Shown piece after piece: positions 45,846 through 54,078 of a stretch of 64,000 nt of DNA. The position numbers and the translations under genes are program-made. Source of the stretch: Chitinophaga dinghuensis. GTDB lineage: Bacteria; Bacteroidota; Bacteroidia; Chitinophagales; Chitinophagaceae. Positions within the stretch are counted from its first letter, which is position 1, and every line of letters starts with the position of its first letter. The stretch covers positions 124,001 through 188,000 of the forward strand of contig NZ_QLMA01000001.1 in NCBI RefSeq assembly GCF_003259435.1, written 5' to 3'. The notes below the pieces were generated by a model. That model did not search any database. It saw only the letters and a program-made list of their open reading frames with translations, and was not told the origin of the DNA.

Positions 45846-46981
45846 GCAGGGTTCTGATTTAGAAATGATTTTACTGATTGAATAATGTGATCAAGTTGAT
45901 CAGCGTCCATTTCAGTGTGTATTGGCAAGGAAATCACCTTGTGGGTGAGCGTATCGGTTACAGGTAAATCAAATTCAGCGCCACCAAAGGATGCAAACAT
46001 CTTCTGACGATGTGCAGGTACCGGATAGTAAATCATCGCAGGCACTTGTCTTTCTGCCAGATATTTCTGCATTTCATCACGGTTAGCGCCTTCCAGTTGC
46101 AGGGTATACTGATGGAATACATGGTATCCATTATCTGCACGGAATGGAGTAATAATCTGAGGAATGTCTGCAAAAGCAGCATCATAAGCATCTGCTACTG
46201 CGCGTCTTGCACGGATATACTCATCCAGCAAAGGCAGTTTAATACGGAGTACAGCTGCCTGTACACTGTCCAGACGAGAGTTAACGCCTACTACATCGTG
46301 GTAGTAGCGGGCCGACTGACCATGGTTGGCTACCATTCTGATTTTTGCTGCAATAGCATCATCATCGGTGAAGATTGCGCCGCCATCGCCATAACAACCC
46401 AGGTTTTTGGAAGGGAAGAAGGAAGTACAGCCAATATGACCAATAGTACCAGCTTTCTTCTTGCTGCCATCTTTAAAAGTATAATCAGCGCCAATAGCCT
46501 GCGCATTATCTTCAATTACATACAGGTTATGCTTATTCGCCACCTCCATCAATGCTTCCATCTCCGCTACCTGACCATACAGGTGCACCGGCACAATTGC
46601 TTTGGTTTTAGAGGTAATCGCCTTTTCTACCTGTGCCACATCCAGACAGTAAGTCTTAGGATCAATATCCACAAATACAGGCTTCAGTTGCAGCAGAGCA
46701 ATCACTTCTGCGGTAGCAATAAAAGTAAAAGACGCGGTAATTACCTCATCTCCTGGTTCCAGACCCAGCGCCATCATAGCGATCTGCAGTGCATCCGTAC
46801 CATTCGCACAAGGAATAACATGCTTAATCTGCAAATATTGCTGTAACTCCGCGGAAAACTGCTGCACCGCTCCACCATTGATGAAGGCGGTACTCTCCAA
46901 AACTTCCTGGATGGCTGCATCAACCTGTGGCTTAATTTTATTGTACTGGCGTTTCAAATCGACCATCTGAATAGGAACCAT
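45842..46981 (-). CDS. DegT/DnrJ/EryC1 sugar aminotransferase, WbpE-like
   Basis: 379 residues. PLP-dependent sugar aminotransferase: MVDLKRQYNKIKPQVDAAIQ start, FINGGAVQQF, CANGTDALQIAMMAL, ASFTFIATAEVIAL, VPVHLYGQ, EDNAQAIGA, and the PLP lysine in TSFFPSKNLGCYGDGGAIFT. The last motif is typical of WbpE/WlbC, which aminate UDP-3-keto-GlcNAc-uronate. Substrate assignment is by similarity only. The neighbouring ugd makes UDP-GlcA rather than UDP-GlcNAcA, so the N-acetyl-uronate branch would need wbpA/B-like genes from elsewhere. First gene of the nucleotide-sugar operon, with a promoter box (TAAATTTG) about 35 bases upstream. Confidence 0.9.
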   Translation of the reverse strand: MVPIQMVDLKRQYNKIKPQVDAAIQEVLESTAFINGGAVQQFSAELQQYLQIKHVIPCANGTDALQIAMMALGLEPGDEVITASFTFIATAEVIALLQLKPVFVDIDPKTYCLDVAQVEKAITSKTKAIVPVHLYGQVAEMEALMEVANKHNLYVIEDNAQAIGADYTFKDGSKKKAGTIGHIGCTSFFPSKNLGCYGDGGAIFTDDDAIAAKIRMVANHGQSARYYHDVVGVNSRLDSVQAAVLRIKLPLLDEYIRARRAVADAYDAAFADIPQIITPFRADNGYHVFHQYTLQLEGANRDEMQKYLAERQVPAMIYYPVPAHRQKMFASFGGAEFDLPVTDTLTHKVISLPIHTEMDADQLDHIIQSVKSFLNQNPA

Positions 46982-47015
46982 ATGCGCTGTATATTTTTAT
47001 TTTGTTTAAAGTGTG

Positions 47016-47023
47016 CAAATTTA
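47016..47023 (-). promoter_or_regulatory. Promoter -7 box of the nucleotide-sugar operon
   Basis: TAAATTTG on the minus strand, exact TAnnTTTG, 35 bases before the aminotransferase ATG. It is divergent from the waaA promoter. Confidence 0.55.
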
Positions 47024-47047
47024 CAAAAATTGAGATTGGGAGGGACC

Positions 47048-47055
47048 TATCTTTG
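47048..47055 (+). promoter_or_regulatory. waaA promoter -7 box
   Basis: TATCTTTG, exact TAnnTTTG, 39 bases before the waaA ATG, with a TTG 15 bases upstream (short spacing). Confidence 0.5.
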
Positions 47056-47094
47056 TACCTCCTCAAAAATTGAGTAAAAGTACGCAGACAAAAC

Positions 47095-48354
47095 ATGATA
47101 GCTTCATCTATATATAATTTATTTATCAGATTATACCGCGCAGGGGTAGGAATAGCCGCTTCAACAGGAAATAAAAAGGCTGGTCTCTGGCTAAAAGGCC
47201 GCCAGGACTGGATAACCCGCCTGCAAGCGCAACACTTGACCAATACCCCGGTAGTATGGGTACATGCCGCTTCCCTGGGCGAATTCGAACAAGGAAGACC
47301 CGTTCTGGAAGCTATCCGGGCAAATTATCCAGGGCATAAAATTTTGTTAACTTTTTTCTCCCCCTCTGGCTATGAAGTACGCAAAAACTATCCCGGGGCA
47401 GATTATATCTGTTATCTGCCACTGGATACAAAGGCCAACGCCCGCAAATTCCTGGACCTGACCCGTCCCGAGCTGGCCATTTTCATTAAATATGAATTCT
47501 GGCTGCACTTCCTCACGGAACTGCATACACGAAAAATTCCCACTTTACTCGTTTCTGGCATTTTCCGGGAAAAACAGATCTTCTTCAAAGGATACGGTGG
47601 ACTTTTCCGCAAACTGCTGGCAGGTTTTACCCATTTGTTCGTGCAGAATAAGGCTTCGCTGGATTTATTACAGCAAATAGACATGCAAAACGCATCTATC
47701 AGCGGGGATACCCGATTCGACCGGGTGGCGGCTCTTTTGGAGGAACATCAGCAACTGCCCCTGATAGCGCAGTTTGCGGAAGGGAAACCATTACTGGTAG
47801 CCGGAAGTACCTGGCCGGAAGATGAGCAGATATTGGCGGAGTGGTATAAAACCAACCAAGATAGTCCACTGAAACTGGTGATAGCGCCGCATGAAATTCA
47901 TGATACACATATTCAGTCCATCCTGCATTTATTTCCGCAAGCAGTACGCTATAGCGCTGTTAAGGAGCAATGGCAGGAGGCAAATGTGCTGATCATCGAT
48001 AATATAGGAATGCTGACCACCCTGTATCGTTACGCCTCCATCGCATATGTAGGGGGCGGTTTTGGCAAAGATGGGATTCATAATATCCTGGAACCGGCTG
48101 TTTATGGCATGCCGGTGCTCATAGGCCCCGTTTATGATAAGTATTTTGAAGCGGTAGAACTGGTGGCTGCAGGAGGCGCCATTGTTGTAAATAATGCACA
48201 GGAGTTAAATGCGGAAGTAAATTTATTATTGTCAGACACCACTATGTGGGCACGAAAAGCTGCTGTCAGCAAAGACTACGTCTTGTCTAACAAAGGGGCT
48301 ACGGAAAAAATCATGCATTATATTCAGGAAAATCGTTTCCTGAGCAAAGTGTAG
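47095..48354 (+). CDS. waaA: Kdo transferase (WaaA/KdtA)
   Basis: 419 residues. An N-terminal membrane-anchor segment (YNLFIRLYRAGVGIAAST) is followed by the GT-B fold: VWVHAASLGEFEQGRPVLEA with the catalytic Glu, LLTFFSPSGYEVRKNY, AIFIKYEFWLHFL, LLVSGIFREKQIFFKGYG, and the donor-site DNIGMLTTLYRYASIAYVGG and HNILEPAVYGMPVLIGP. It adds Kdo to lipid IVA at the inner membrane. Transcribed divergently from the nucleotide-sugar operon; its last 31 bases overlap the 3' end of the convergent 345-residue gene. No terminator was seen at the junction. Confidence 0.96.
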   Translation: MIASSIYNLFIRLYRAGVGIAASTGNKKAGLWLKGRQDWITRLQAQHLTNTPVVWVHAASLGEFEQGRPVLEAIRANYPGHKILLTFFSPSGYEVRKNYPGADYICYLPLDTKANARKFLDLTRPELAIFIKYEFWLHFLTELHTRKIPTLLVSGIFREKQIFFKGYGGLFRKLLAGFTHLFVQNKASLDLLQQIDMQNASISGDTRFDRVAALLEEHQQLPLIAQFAEGKPLLVAGSTWPEDEQILAEWYKTNQDSPLKLVIAPHEIHDTHIQSILHLFPQAVRYSAVKEQWQEANVLIIDNIGMLTTLYRYASIAYVGGGFGKDGIHNILEPAVYGMPVLIGPVYDKYFEAVELVAAGGAIVVNNAQELNAEVNLLLSDTTMWARKAAVSKDYVLSNKGATEKIMHYIQENRFLSKV

Positions 48355-49361
48355 AAGTGTTTTACCAGGGGATCTTCATCCTGCCAACCCTGTAAAATCT
48401 TTATTTCACGCTGAATCCATCTGTCGGCCTCCTGTAAGGTGTCGAAATCATTGATGGTTTTGATGGAACGTTCGTAGAGATCTTTATCGTTGTTGAATAA
48501 TCCTCCAATAAACTGGTACTTATCATTGATACCGATGGCATTGCGCAGATCCTGAATCCTTTGCTGGCCTAACTTCTGCCCCAGCTCCACTTGTTGCTGG
48601 GCAAGCCGGTCATTCAGCGAGCTACCATTGGATGGCGCAGGCGCAGGCTGATCAAAAAGGGTAGGAGCTGGCTTGTACTCCTTCGCAACAGGAGCTGCAG
48701 CAGCTGCGAAGCCAGGTACTGGCTGCGGTGCTGGCGTTTCCTGCGTATACTGTGGCCTTACCGGTTCAGGAGTGACTGGCTGTACAGACGGAGCAACAAT
48801 ATTCCTGGTTTCTTCCACAAATGGCGAGGTAGAAACAGGCGGTTCATAAATAGGGTGAACCGGCGCAGGAGGAGCAGGCGTATTTTCCTGTACAAATTGC
48901 GGCGTAACCGGAGCCGGTACTACTGGCGCCGGAATATTTTCCGGAATACTTACAGGTTCAAAATGATGATTTACCGAAGGCGCTTCTGGCACTGGAGTAA
49001 CAGTGGCCGCCTGCGGCGAGATGATATTTTCAGGAACGGCAGTTTGTTGCACAGCAACAACAGGCATTTCCTTAAATGGCATGTCTGTTTCCGTTAGTTC
49101 CGGTTTATTTGACGGTAAAGTTGTAGTTTGCACCGCTGGTTCAGGAACGGTAACAAAAGGTTCCTGACGAGCAGGCATGATAACAGCAATCTGTCCGGAT
49201 GTAGACTGCATCTGCTGTTCATGGGATTGCTGATGTTGTCTGTTCCTTGCATGTAAGACCTCAGCCTGCAACATTTGTACATAATACGAAATGGTTTGCA
49301 GGTCAGCACCGGAATATCTTAATTCCTGAAGCTTCTCAATTAATGCATATATTTTTTCCAT
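48324..49361 (-). CDS. Bacteroidota-conserved unknown, proline-rich linker
   Basis: 345 residues, no signal peptide. The N-terminal about 55 residues are helical (MEKIYALIEKLQELRYSGAD, LQTISYYVQMLQAEVLHARN) and a long Pro/Ala/Val/Thr-rich disordered region fills about 60-240. The C-terminal about 100 residues form a conserved helical domain (LNDRLAQQQVELGQKLGQQR, AIGINDKYQFIGGLFNNDKD, LYERSIKTINDFD, DEDPLVKHFYTLLRKRFS) recognisable from many Bacteroidota genomes but without known function. Lys/Arg-rich ends and a flexible middle suggest a scaffold or adaptor (inference). It overlaps waaA by 31 bases at the 3' end. Confidence 0.75.
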   Translation of the reverse strand: MEKIYALIEKLQELRYSGADLQTISYYVQMLQAEVLHARNRQHQQSHEQQMQSTSGQIAVIMPARQEPFVTVPEPAVQTTTLPSNKPELTETDMPFKEMPVVAVQQTAVPENIISPQAATVTPVPEAPSVNHHFEPVSIPENIPAPVVPAPVTPQFVQENTPAPPAPVHPIYEPPVSTSPFVEETRNIVAPSVQPVTPEPVRPQYTQETPAPQPVPGFAAAAAPVAKEYKPAPTLFDQPAPAPSNGSSLNDRLAQQQVELGQKLGQQRIQDLRNAIGINDKYQFIGGLFNNDKDLYERSIKTINDFDTLQEADRWIQREIKILQGWQDEDPLVKHFYTLLRKRFS

Positions 49362-49446
49362 GCCTTAATTGTTAACGGTGAGTAATAGATAATTATTTCA
49401 CTAAAATTAGAGTATTTTAATTAATTAATAATCAAAATAGTACATT

Positions 49447-50016
49447 ATGTTTATTGAACCTTCTCTTGCAGGAGGACGCAGGGGCTGGATAGAAGTAATT
49501 TGCGGCTCAATGTTTTCCGGAAAAACAGAAGAGCTGATCCGCCGACTGAAACGTGCGCGCATTGCCAACCTGAAAGTGGAGATCTTCAAACCCGCAGTGG
49601 ATACACGTTACGATGAAAGTAATATCGTTTCCCACGACGAAAATATGATTGTTTCTACCCCAATAGATAATTCCCAGCAGATGTTACTGCTGGCCCAGGA
49701 TGTAGACGTAATAGGTATCGACGAAGCCCAGTTTTTCGACGCTGAACTGCCGGCAGTATGTGATCAGCTGGCATTGAGAGGTATCCGCGTAATTATCGCC
49801 GGACTGGATATGGACTATACAGGCAAACCTTTCGGCCCTATGCCGGCACTGCTGGCCAAAGGGGAATATATCACCAAGTTGCACGCCATCTGTATGAAAT
49901 GTGGACAGATTGCCAACTTCTCTTATCGTAAATCCGCCACCAAAGACACCGTTCTGCTGGGCGAAAAAGATTTATATGAACCCCGCTGCAGGCATTGTTA
50001 TTACGAACTGCCATAA
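49447..50016 (+). CDS. tdk: Thymidine kinase, type II
   Basis: 189 residues. P-loop [11 protein letters not shown] (about 20-30), [13 protein letters not shown] (Walker B with the general base Glu), [18 protein letters not shown], the [13 protein letters not shown] zinc site with partner Cys-x2-Cys near the end ([10 protein letters not shown]), and NFSYRK in the lasso loop. It phosphorylates thymidine for salvage. A bidirectional terminator directly follows, so it is a single-gene unit. Confidence 0.97.
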   Translation: MFIEPSLAGGRRGWIEVICGSMFSGKTEELIRRLKRARIANLKVEIFKPAVDTRYDESNIVSHDENMIVSTPIDNSQQMLLLAQDVDVIGIDEAQFFDAELPAVCDQLALRGIRVIIAGLDMDYTGKPFGPMPALLAKGEYITKLHAICMKCGQIANFSYRKSATKDTVLLGEKDLYEPRCRHCYYELP

Positions 50017-50021
50017 AATAT

Positions 50022-50063
50022 TATAGGGAGATGACTGGTCCTCGGACTTGTCATCTCCCTATA
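50022..50063. terminator. Bidirectional terminator (tdk / GtrA gene)
   Basis: TATAGGGAGATGAC and GTCATCTCCCTATA, a perfect 14-bp stem with a 14-base loop between convergent genes. Confidence 0.85.
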
Positions 50064-50084
50064 TTTAATTTAACAGCATCGCGG

Positions 50085-50576
50085 TTACGCCCGCTGCTCC
50101 TTTACCTTAAATGTAAATTTCTTCTGGGTCAGGTAACTGAAAATCACCACCAGCGCAGTAGTACAAATCTTCGCTACCGTTGGGAACAAATGCAACTGCT
50201 CTACAAAGATCTTCATCAATGCATAGTTCAGCAACACACAAACCCCTACCAGCATAAAATACCGGAATAACTGCGTACGCCCCTGCAAGTTAGATTCGGA
50301 GAATACCACATATTTACTCAGCATGAAGCCAGTCGGAAACGTTACAGCCATCGACATGAACATCGCGGCAATATGCGCTCCCATATTAATATTGATCAAA
50401 GGCAGATGCACCGCCTGTTTCTCCAGAATGAAGTTGTAGCAAATGAAATACAGAAAGATATCCAGCACAGTATTTCCACCACCACAAGCCAGGTAACGGA
50501 AGGTCTGAGCAGGAATAATCCCGCTGAATGGCTTATGGAAGAAATCTATGATGTTGAGTATTAGTCTGCGTATCAT
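50085..50576 (-). CDS. GtrA-family membrane protein
   Basis: 163 residues from ATG at 50576 (MIRRLILNIIDFF); a longer reading starts upstream of the promoter and is rejected. Four predicted membrane helices and the family landmarks FRYLACGGGNTVLDIFLYF, FPTGFMLSKYVVFSES, GRTQLFRYFMLVGVCVLLNY and SYLTQKKFTFK near the end. GtrA proteins are thought to move or flip lipid-linked sugars across the inner membrane in cell-wall and O-antigen glycosylation. A -7 box (TAACTTTG, minus strand) lies 14 bases upstream. Convergent with tdk. Confidence 0.92.
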   Translation of the reverse strand: MIRRLILNIIDFFHKPFSGIIPAQTFRYLACGGGNTVLDIFLYFICYNFILEKQAVHLPLININMGAHIAAMFMSMAVTFPTGFMLSKYVVFSESNLQGRTQLFRYFMLVGVCVLLNYALMKIFVEQLHLFPTVAKICTTALVVIFSYLTQKKFTFKVKEQRA

Positions 50577-50590
50577 ATAAAAAATTGTCG

Positions 50591-50598
50591 CAAAGTTA
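50591..50598 (-). promoter_or_regulatory. GtrA gene promoter -7 box
   Basis: TAACTTTG on the minus strand, exact TAnnTTTG, 14 bases before the start codon; the leader must be very short. Confidence 0.55.
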
Positions 50599-50652
50599 AT
50601 TTTTTCCGCGTTTTTCGGAAGCACTTTAACTTATCTTAACATATGTGATAAT

Positions 50653-52143
50653 TTATCGTAACGTATTTCGCTTTTTCCAGTTACTGGTTTCCTGATTCGT
50701 GGAAAGCGCTCCCTTTTGTAAAGCTAATTGTTCCTGCTGCCATACCTGTGCAGCCAGGATAGCCGCTACTTTATTTACTCGTTCATCCCCTGTCATCAAG
50801 GATTGTGGCGTAAAATATTTCGCAATAAAATTCGTATCAAAATTACCTTCAATGAATGCAGGTTGCTGCAAGGCCCAGTGTCCGAAAGGTAATGTGGTAC
50901 GGATACCTTTCACCTGGTATTCCTCGATCGCCCGTAGTAGCCTGTATCTGGCTTCTTCCCGGGTACTGCCCCAGGCAATCAGTTTGGCAATCATAGGATC
51001 ATAATAAATAGGGATATCCATACCCTGCTCGTAACCATCGTCTACCCGAACGCCATATCCCTGCGGACGGATATACGTTTCCAGTTTACCCGTATCCGGT
51101 AGGAAGTTGTTTGCAGGATCTTCCGCGCATACGCGCAGCTCAATCGCATGACCATTAATATGCAGACTTTCCTGGTTAAAGGTCAGTTGTTCGCCACGGG
51201 CTATCTTAATCTGCTCTTTTACCAGATCCAATCCGGTAATCAGTTCCGTAACCGGATGTTCTACCTGTAAGCGGGTATTCATTTCCAGGAAATAGAAATT
51301 CAATTGTTCATCCACCAGGAACTCCACAGTTCCTGCGCCATAATAATTACAAGCCCTGGCTACGTCTACGGCACATTTCCCCATAGCGGAACGAATAGCC
51401 GGTGTCAGCACGGAAGAAGGCGCCTCTTCAATCAATTTCTGATGACGACGTTGTATAGAGCATTCACGTTCAAAGAGATATACATAGTTGCCATGTTGGT
51501 CGCCCAGAATCTGGATCTCAATATGGCGGGGAGAACCTACATATTTTTCAATAAATACGGCATCATCGCCGAAAGCGCTCTTCGCTTCGCTTTTCGCCAT
51601 ACGGATTTGCTCTTCCAGCTCTTCCGGGTTATTCACCACGCGCATACCTTTACCGCCACCGCCGGCACTGGCTTTGATCAGAATGGGAAATCCTGTTTTC
51701 TGCACTACTTCCCGGGCTTCTTCCACACTACGCAGCGGCGTTTCCGTTCCCGGTACCATAGGTACTCCGAATTTCTGAGCGGCTTGCTTCGCCGCCAGTT
51801 TACTACCCATCACTTCAATGGATTCAGCAGAAGGACCGATGAAAGTAATGCCTGCTTCCTTCACTTTTTGGGCAAATCCGGCATTTTCACTCAGGAAGCC
51901 GTAACCAGGGTGTATGGCATCCGCTCCACGTTCCAGGGCAACGGCAATTATCTTTTCCCCCAGCAGGTAAGACTGACTGGATGGGGCAGGACCAATACAT
52001 ACCGCTTCATCTGCATATTGTACAAATGGCATGGTACGGTCTGCTTCTGAGAACACCGCCACCGTTTTAATACCCATCTCATGGGCTGAACGCATGATGC
52101 GTAACGCTATTTCCCCTCTGTTGGCAACCAGAATTTTTTTCAT
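50653..52143 (-). CDS. Biotin carboxylase subunit (AccC-like)
   Basis: 496 residues, about 45 longer than E. coli AccC, with an extra C-terminal tail. KILVANRGEIALRIMRSAHE start, ATP-grasp loop KASAGGGGKGMR, EKYVGSPRHIEIQILGD, RRHQKLIEEAPS, FLEMNTRLQVEHPVTE (catalytic Glu/Arg region) and DDGYEQGMDIPIYYDPMIAK. It carboxylates biotin with ATP and bicarbonate. There is no accB or carboxyltransferase gene next to it, so it may serve an acyl-CoA (propionyl-type) carboxylase rather than the main fatty-acid ACC. Single gene with its own short upstream region. Confidence 0.93.
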   Translation of the reverse strand: MKKILVANRGEIALRIMRSAHEMGIKTVAVFSEADRTMPFVQYADEAVCIGPAPSSQSYLLGEKIIAVALERGADAIHPGYGFLSENAGFAQKVKEAGITFIGPSAESIEVMGSKLAAKQAAQKFGVPMVPGTETPLRSVEEAREVVQKTGFPILIKASAGGGGKGMRVVNNPEELEEQIRMAKSEAKSAFGDDAVFIEKYVGSPRHIEIQILGDQHGNYVYLFERECSIQRRHQKLIEEAPSSVLTPAIRSAMGKCAVDVARACNYYGAGTVEFLVDEQLNFYFLEMNTRLQVEHPVTELITGLDLVKEQIKIARGEQLTFNQESLHINGHAIELRVCAEDPANNFLPDTGKLETYIRPQGYGVRVDDGYEQGMDIPIYYDPMIAKLIAWGSTREEARYRLLRAIEEYQVKGIRTTLPFGHWALQQPAFIEGNFDTNFIAKYFTPQSLMTGDERVNKVAAILAAQVWQQEQLALQKGALSTNQETSNWKKRNTLR

Positions 52144-52217
52144 CAGCTCGGAATTTTAATATCTGGCAATATAATGAATAGCTACCAGCTAACAGCAGCT
52201 TTTAAACCCTCATTGCC

Positions 52218-52225
52218 TATCTTTG
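52218..52225 (+). promoter_or_regulatory. ccmB promoter -7 box
   Basis: TATCTTTG, exact TAnnTTTG, only nine bases before the ccmB ATG; the leader must be very short. Confidence 0.5.
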
Positions 52226-52234
52226 CCGCTGATC

Positions 52235-52903
52235 ATGAAAAAAAATAGTCCAATTCAACAGACCCTTACCCTTGTGAAAAAGGATCTGCTGCTGGAAATG
52301 CGCCAGCAGTATGCTTTTTATGGTGTCTTACTATATATCGTTTCTACGGTTTTTGTTATAAACCTCATGATGGGGAAACCGGAAGATAAACTCTGGAACG
52401 CCCTCTTTTGGGTGGTACAACTCTTCGTGGCCGTCAACGCAGTTGCCAAAAGTTTCATGCAGGAAAGTAAGGGCCGGCTACTGTATTTCTATTCACTGGT
52501 TCATCCCCGGTACTTTATTGCCGCCAAATTGATATATAATATTATCCTGATGTTGGTCATGAGCCTGATCGCTCTTGGATGTAGTATTATGCTTTTGGGT
52601 AATCCCATTGCCAAGCCGGGCTATTTTGTAGGCGTAGTGCTGCTGGGGGGCGTTAGTCTTTCTCTGTTATTCACCATGCTGGCGGCTATTGCAGCTCAGG
52701 CTAATCATAGCGCCGCCCTGATGGCTATTATGGGTTTCCCATTGATCCTGCCGGTTTTGATGCTGCTGGCCAATGTTTCTATGCCCGCCTTTCTGACGGT
52801 ATTTCAACCGGGATTGCCGAAGATGTTTTGGCTACTCGGCGGAATGGACTTCCTCGTAATCGCCCTGTCAATGATACTCTTCCCGTTTTTGTGGAAGGAC
52901 TAG
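52235..52903 (+). CDS. ccmB: Heme exporter CcmB-type permease
   Basis: 222 residues from ATG at 52235; a TTG at 52223 falls inside the promoter and is rejected. Six membrane helices and the CcmB pattern: TLVKKDLLLEMRQQYAFYGV at the start, FVAVNAVAKSFMQESKGRLL, YSLVHPRYFIAAKLIYNII, LLFTMLAAIAAQANHSAALM, MGFPLILPVLMLLANVS. Part of the ABC heme exporter of cytochrome c maturation at the inner membrane. Followed by ccmC and ccmD on the same strand. The ATPase ccmA is not adjacent. Confidence 0.94.
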   Translation: MKKNSPIQQTLTLVKKDLLLEMRQQYAFYGVLLYIVSTVFVINLMMGKPEDKLWNALFWVVQLFVAVNAVAKSFMQESKGRLLYFYSLVHPRYFIAAKLIYNIILMLVMSLIALGCSIMLLGNPIAKPGYFVGVVLLGGVSLSLLFTMLAAIAAQANHSAALMAIMGFPLILPVLMLLANVSMPAFLTVFQPGLPKMFWLLGGMDFLVIALSMILFPFLWKD

Positions 52904-53048
52904 TTAGTCAAATCGCAAAGAAAAGCCCTACTTATGGTAATGTTGTTTAATGAGTTTTCAGGCATGTTTGATAAACTTAAAATCCTGTAAAATCTTTGTG
53001 ATTACCGCTAAAACGTGTAGGTTTGCCCCGGAATATAGCTGCGAAAAA

Positions 53049-53711
53049 ATGGCCAAACATTGGTGGAAAGCATTGGCGATACTGCTTCTTTTATACGTAA
53101 TTATCGCCGGGTTCACTATCGAAATACCAATCATAGGAACGAACGGACAATCATCCCGTGGACTGTTCTTTCATGTACCCATGTGGATGTGCATGTATAC
53201 GATGTTCACAATCTCCGTTGTCAACTCTCTCCGGTATCTGTCTAAATATGATATGAAAATGGATGTGCTTGCAGGAACTGCCGGCACAGTAGGAATGCTT
53301 TTCGGTATTCTGGGTTTTGCAACAGGCTCCCTCTGGGCTACTTATACCTGGGGCGGTACGCTCACCAGCGATCCTAAACAAATGAGTACTGCTATCGCTT
53401 TGCTCATTTATATGGCGTACCTGGTATTACGCATGTCGATCCATGACATGGATAAAAGGGCGCGCATCTCTGCCGTTTTCAACATATTTGCGTTTGCCTT
53501 ACTCATTCCGCTGACTTACATCCTCCCGAAAATGGTGGATTCGCTGCATCCTGGAAGTGCCTCTACTCCTGGCTTCTCCAGTAAGGATACGGATAGTCAC
53601 ATGAGAATGGTGTTTTATCCGGCTATCATCGGATGGATTTTATTGAGTGTGTGGATTTACACCCTCGTTGTTCGTTACAAGAAATTAGAGCTCAAAAATA
53701 TTTTTAAATGA
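53049..53711 (+). CDS. ccmC: CcmC-type cytochrome c biogenesis protein
   Basis: 220 residues from ATG at 53049 (MAKHWWKALAILLLLYVIIA); a longer frame upstream is not protein-like. Six membrane helices and the family segments FFHVPMWMCMYTMFT, GSLWATYTWGGTLTSDPKQ and IALLIYMAYLVLR. The heme-handling WWD motif is divergent: the first Trp and the Asp are kept, but the other tryptophans of WGxxWxWD are Leu/Ser (WGGTLTSDP). It takes part in heme delivery for cytochrome c maturation. The stop overlaps the next start as ATGA, implying coupling to ccmD. Confidence 0.92.
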   Translation: MAKHWWKALAILLLLYVIIAGFTIEIPIIGTNGQSSRGLFFHVPMWMCMYTMFTISVVNSLRYLSKYDMKMDVLAGTAGTVGMLFGILGFATGSLWATYTWGGTLTSDPKQMSTAIALLIYMAYLVLRMSIHDMDKRARISAVFNIFAFALLIPLTYILPKMVDSLHPGSASTPGFSSKDTDSHMRMVFYPAIIGWILLSVWIYTLVVRYKKLELKNIFK

Positions 53712-53938
53712 TCTACAGAATATTCTCCCGTTGTCTGACCATTATGTTGTTGCTGATTTCCTTTGTGGCCAGTGCCCAGCAACAGAATACTGAAACGGGA
53801 CCGGTAAACGAATTGTTCCGTAGTAATGGCAAAATCTATGTGATTGTTGGAATTTTAGTGATCATATTCCTCGGGATTGTGTTATTTCTGGTTAACCTGG
53901 ACAGGAAAATCAAGAAACTGGAAGACAGAGAAAGATAG
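53708..53938 (+). CDS. CcmD-like small membrane protein
   Basis: 76 residues. An apparent signal segment (LTIMLLLISFVASAQ) is followed by one membrane helix (IYVIVGILVIIFLGIVLFLV) and a charged tail (NLDRKIKKLEDRER), the pattern of the small CcmD-type partner of CcmC in Bacteroidota. It overlaps ccmC by four bases. A diverged copy of its last 58 bases follows downstream at 53976-54033. Confidence 0.85.
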   Translation: MIYRIFSRCLTIMLLLISFVASAQQQNTETGPVNELFRSNGKIYVIVGILVIIFLGIVLFLVNLDRKIKKLEDRER

Positions 53939-53975
53939 TCATCCATCATTGGGTTGTAGGATCATATGCATCGGT

Positions 53976-54033
53976 GTTATTGTTGATTTCCGCTGACAAG
54001 GAAATCAGTAAACTGGAAGATAGAGATAGATAG
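53976..54033 (+). pseudogene. Diverged duplicate of the ccmD 3' end
   Basis: 58 bases match 53881-53938 without gaps at 44 of 58 positions, both ending in TAG. Translated, the copy reads VLLLISADKEISKLEDRDR against VLFLVNLDRKIKKLEDRER. It has no start codon of its own in frame, so it is a local duplication scar rather than a gene. Confidence 0.7.
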
Positions 54034-54078
54034 AAGTCAAAAGATAGAAATCTAATCATTATACCAAAACGATATATT

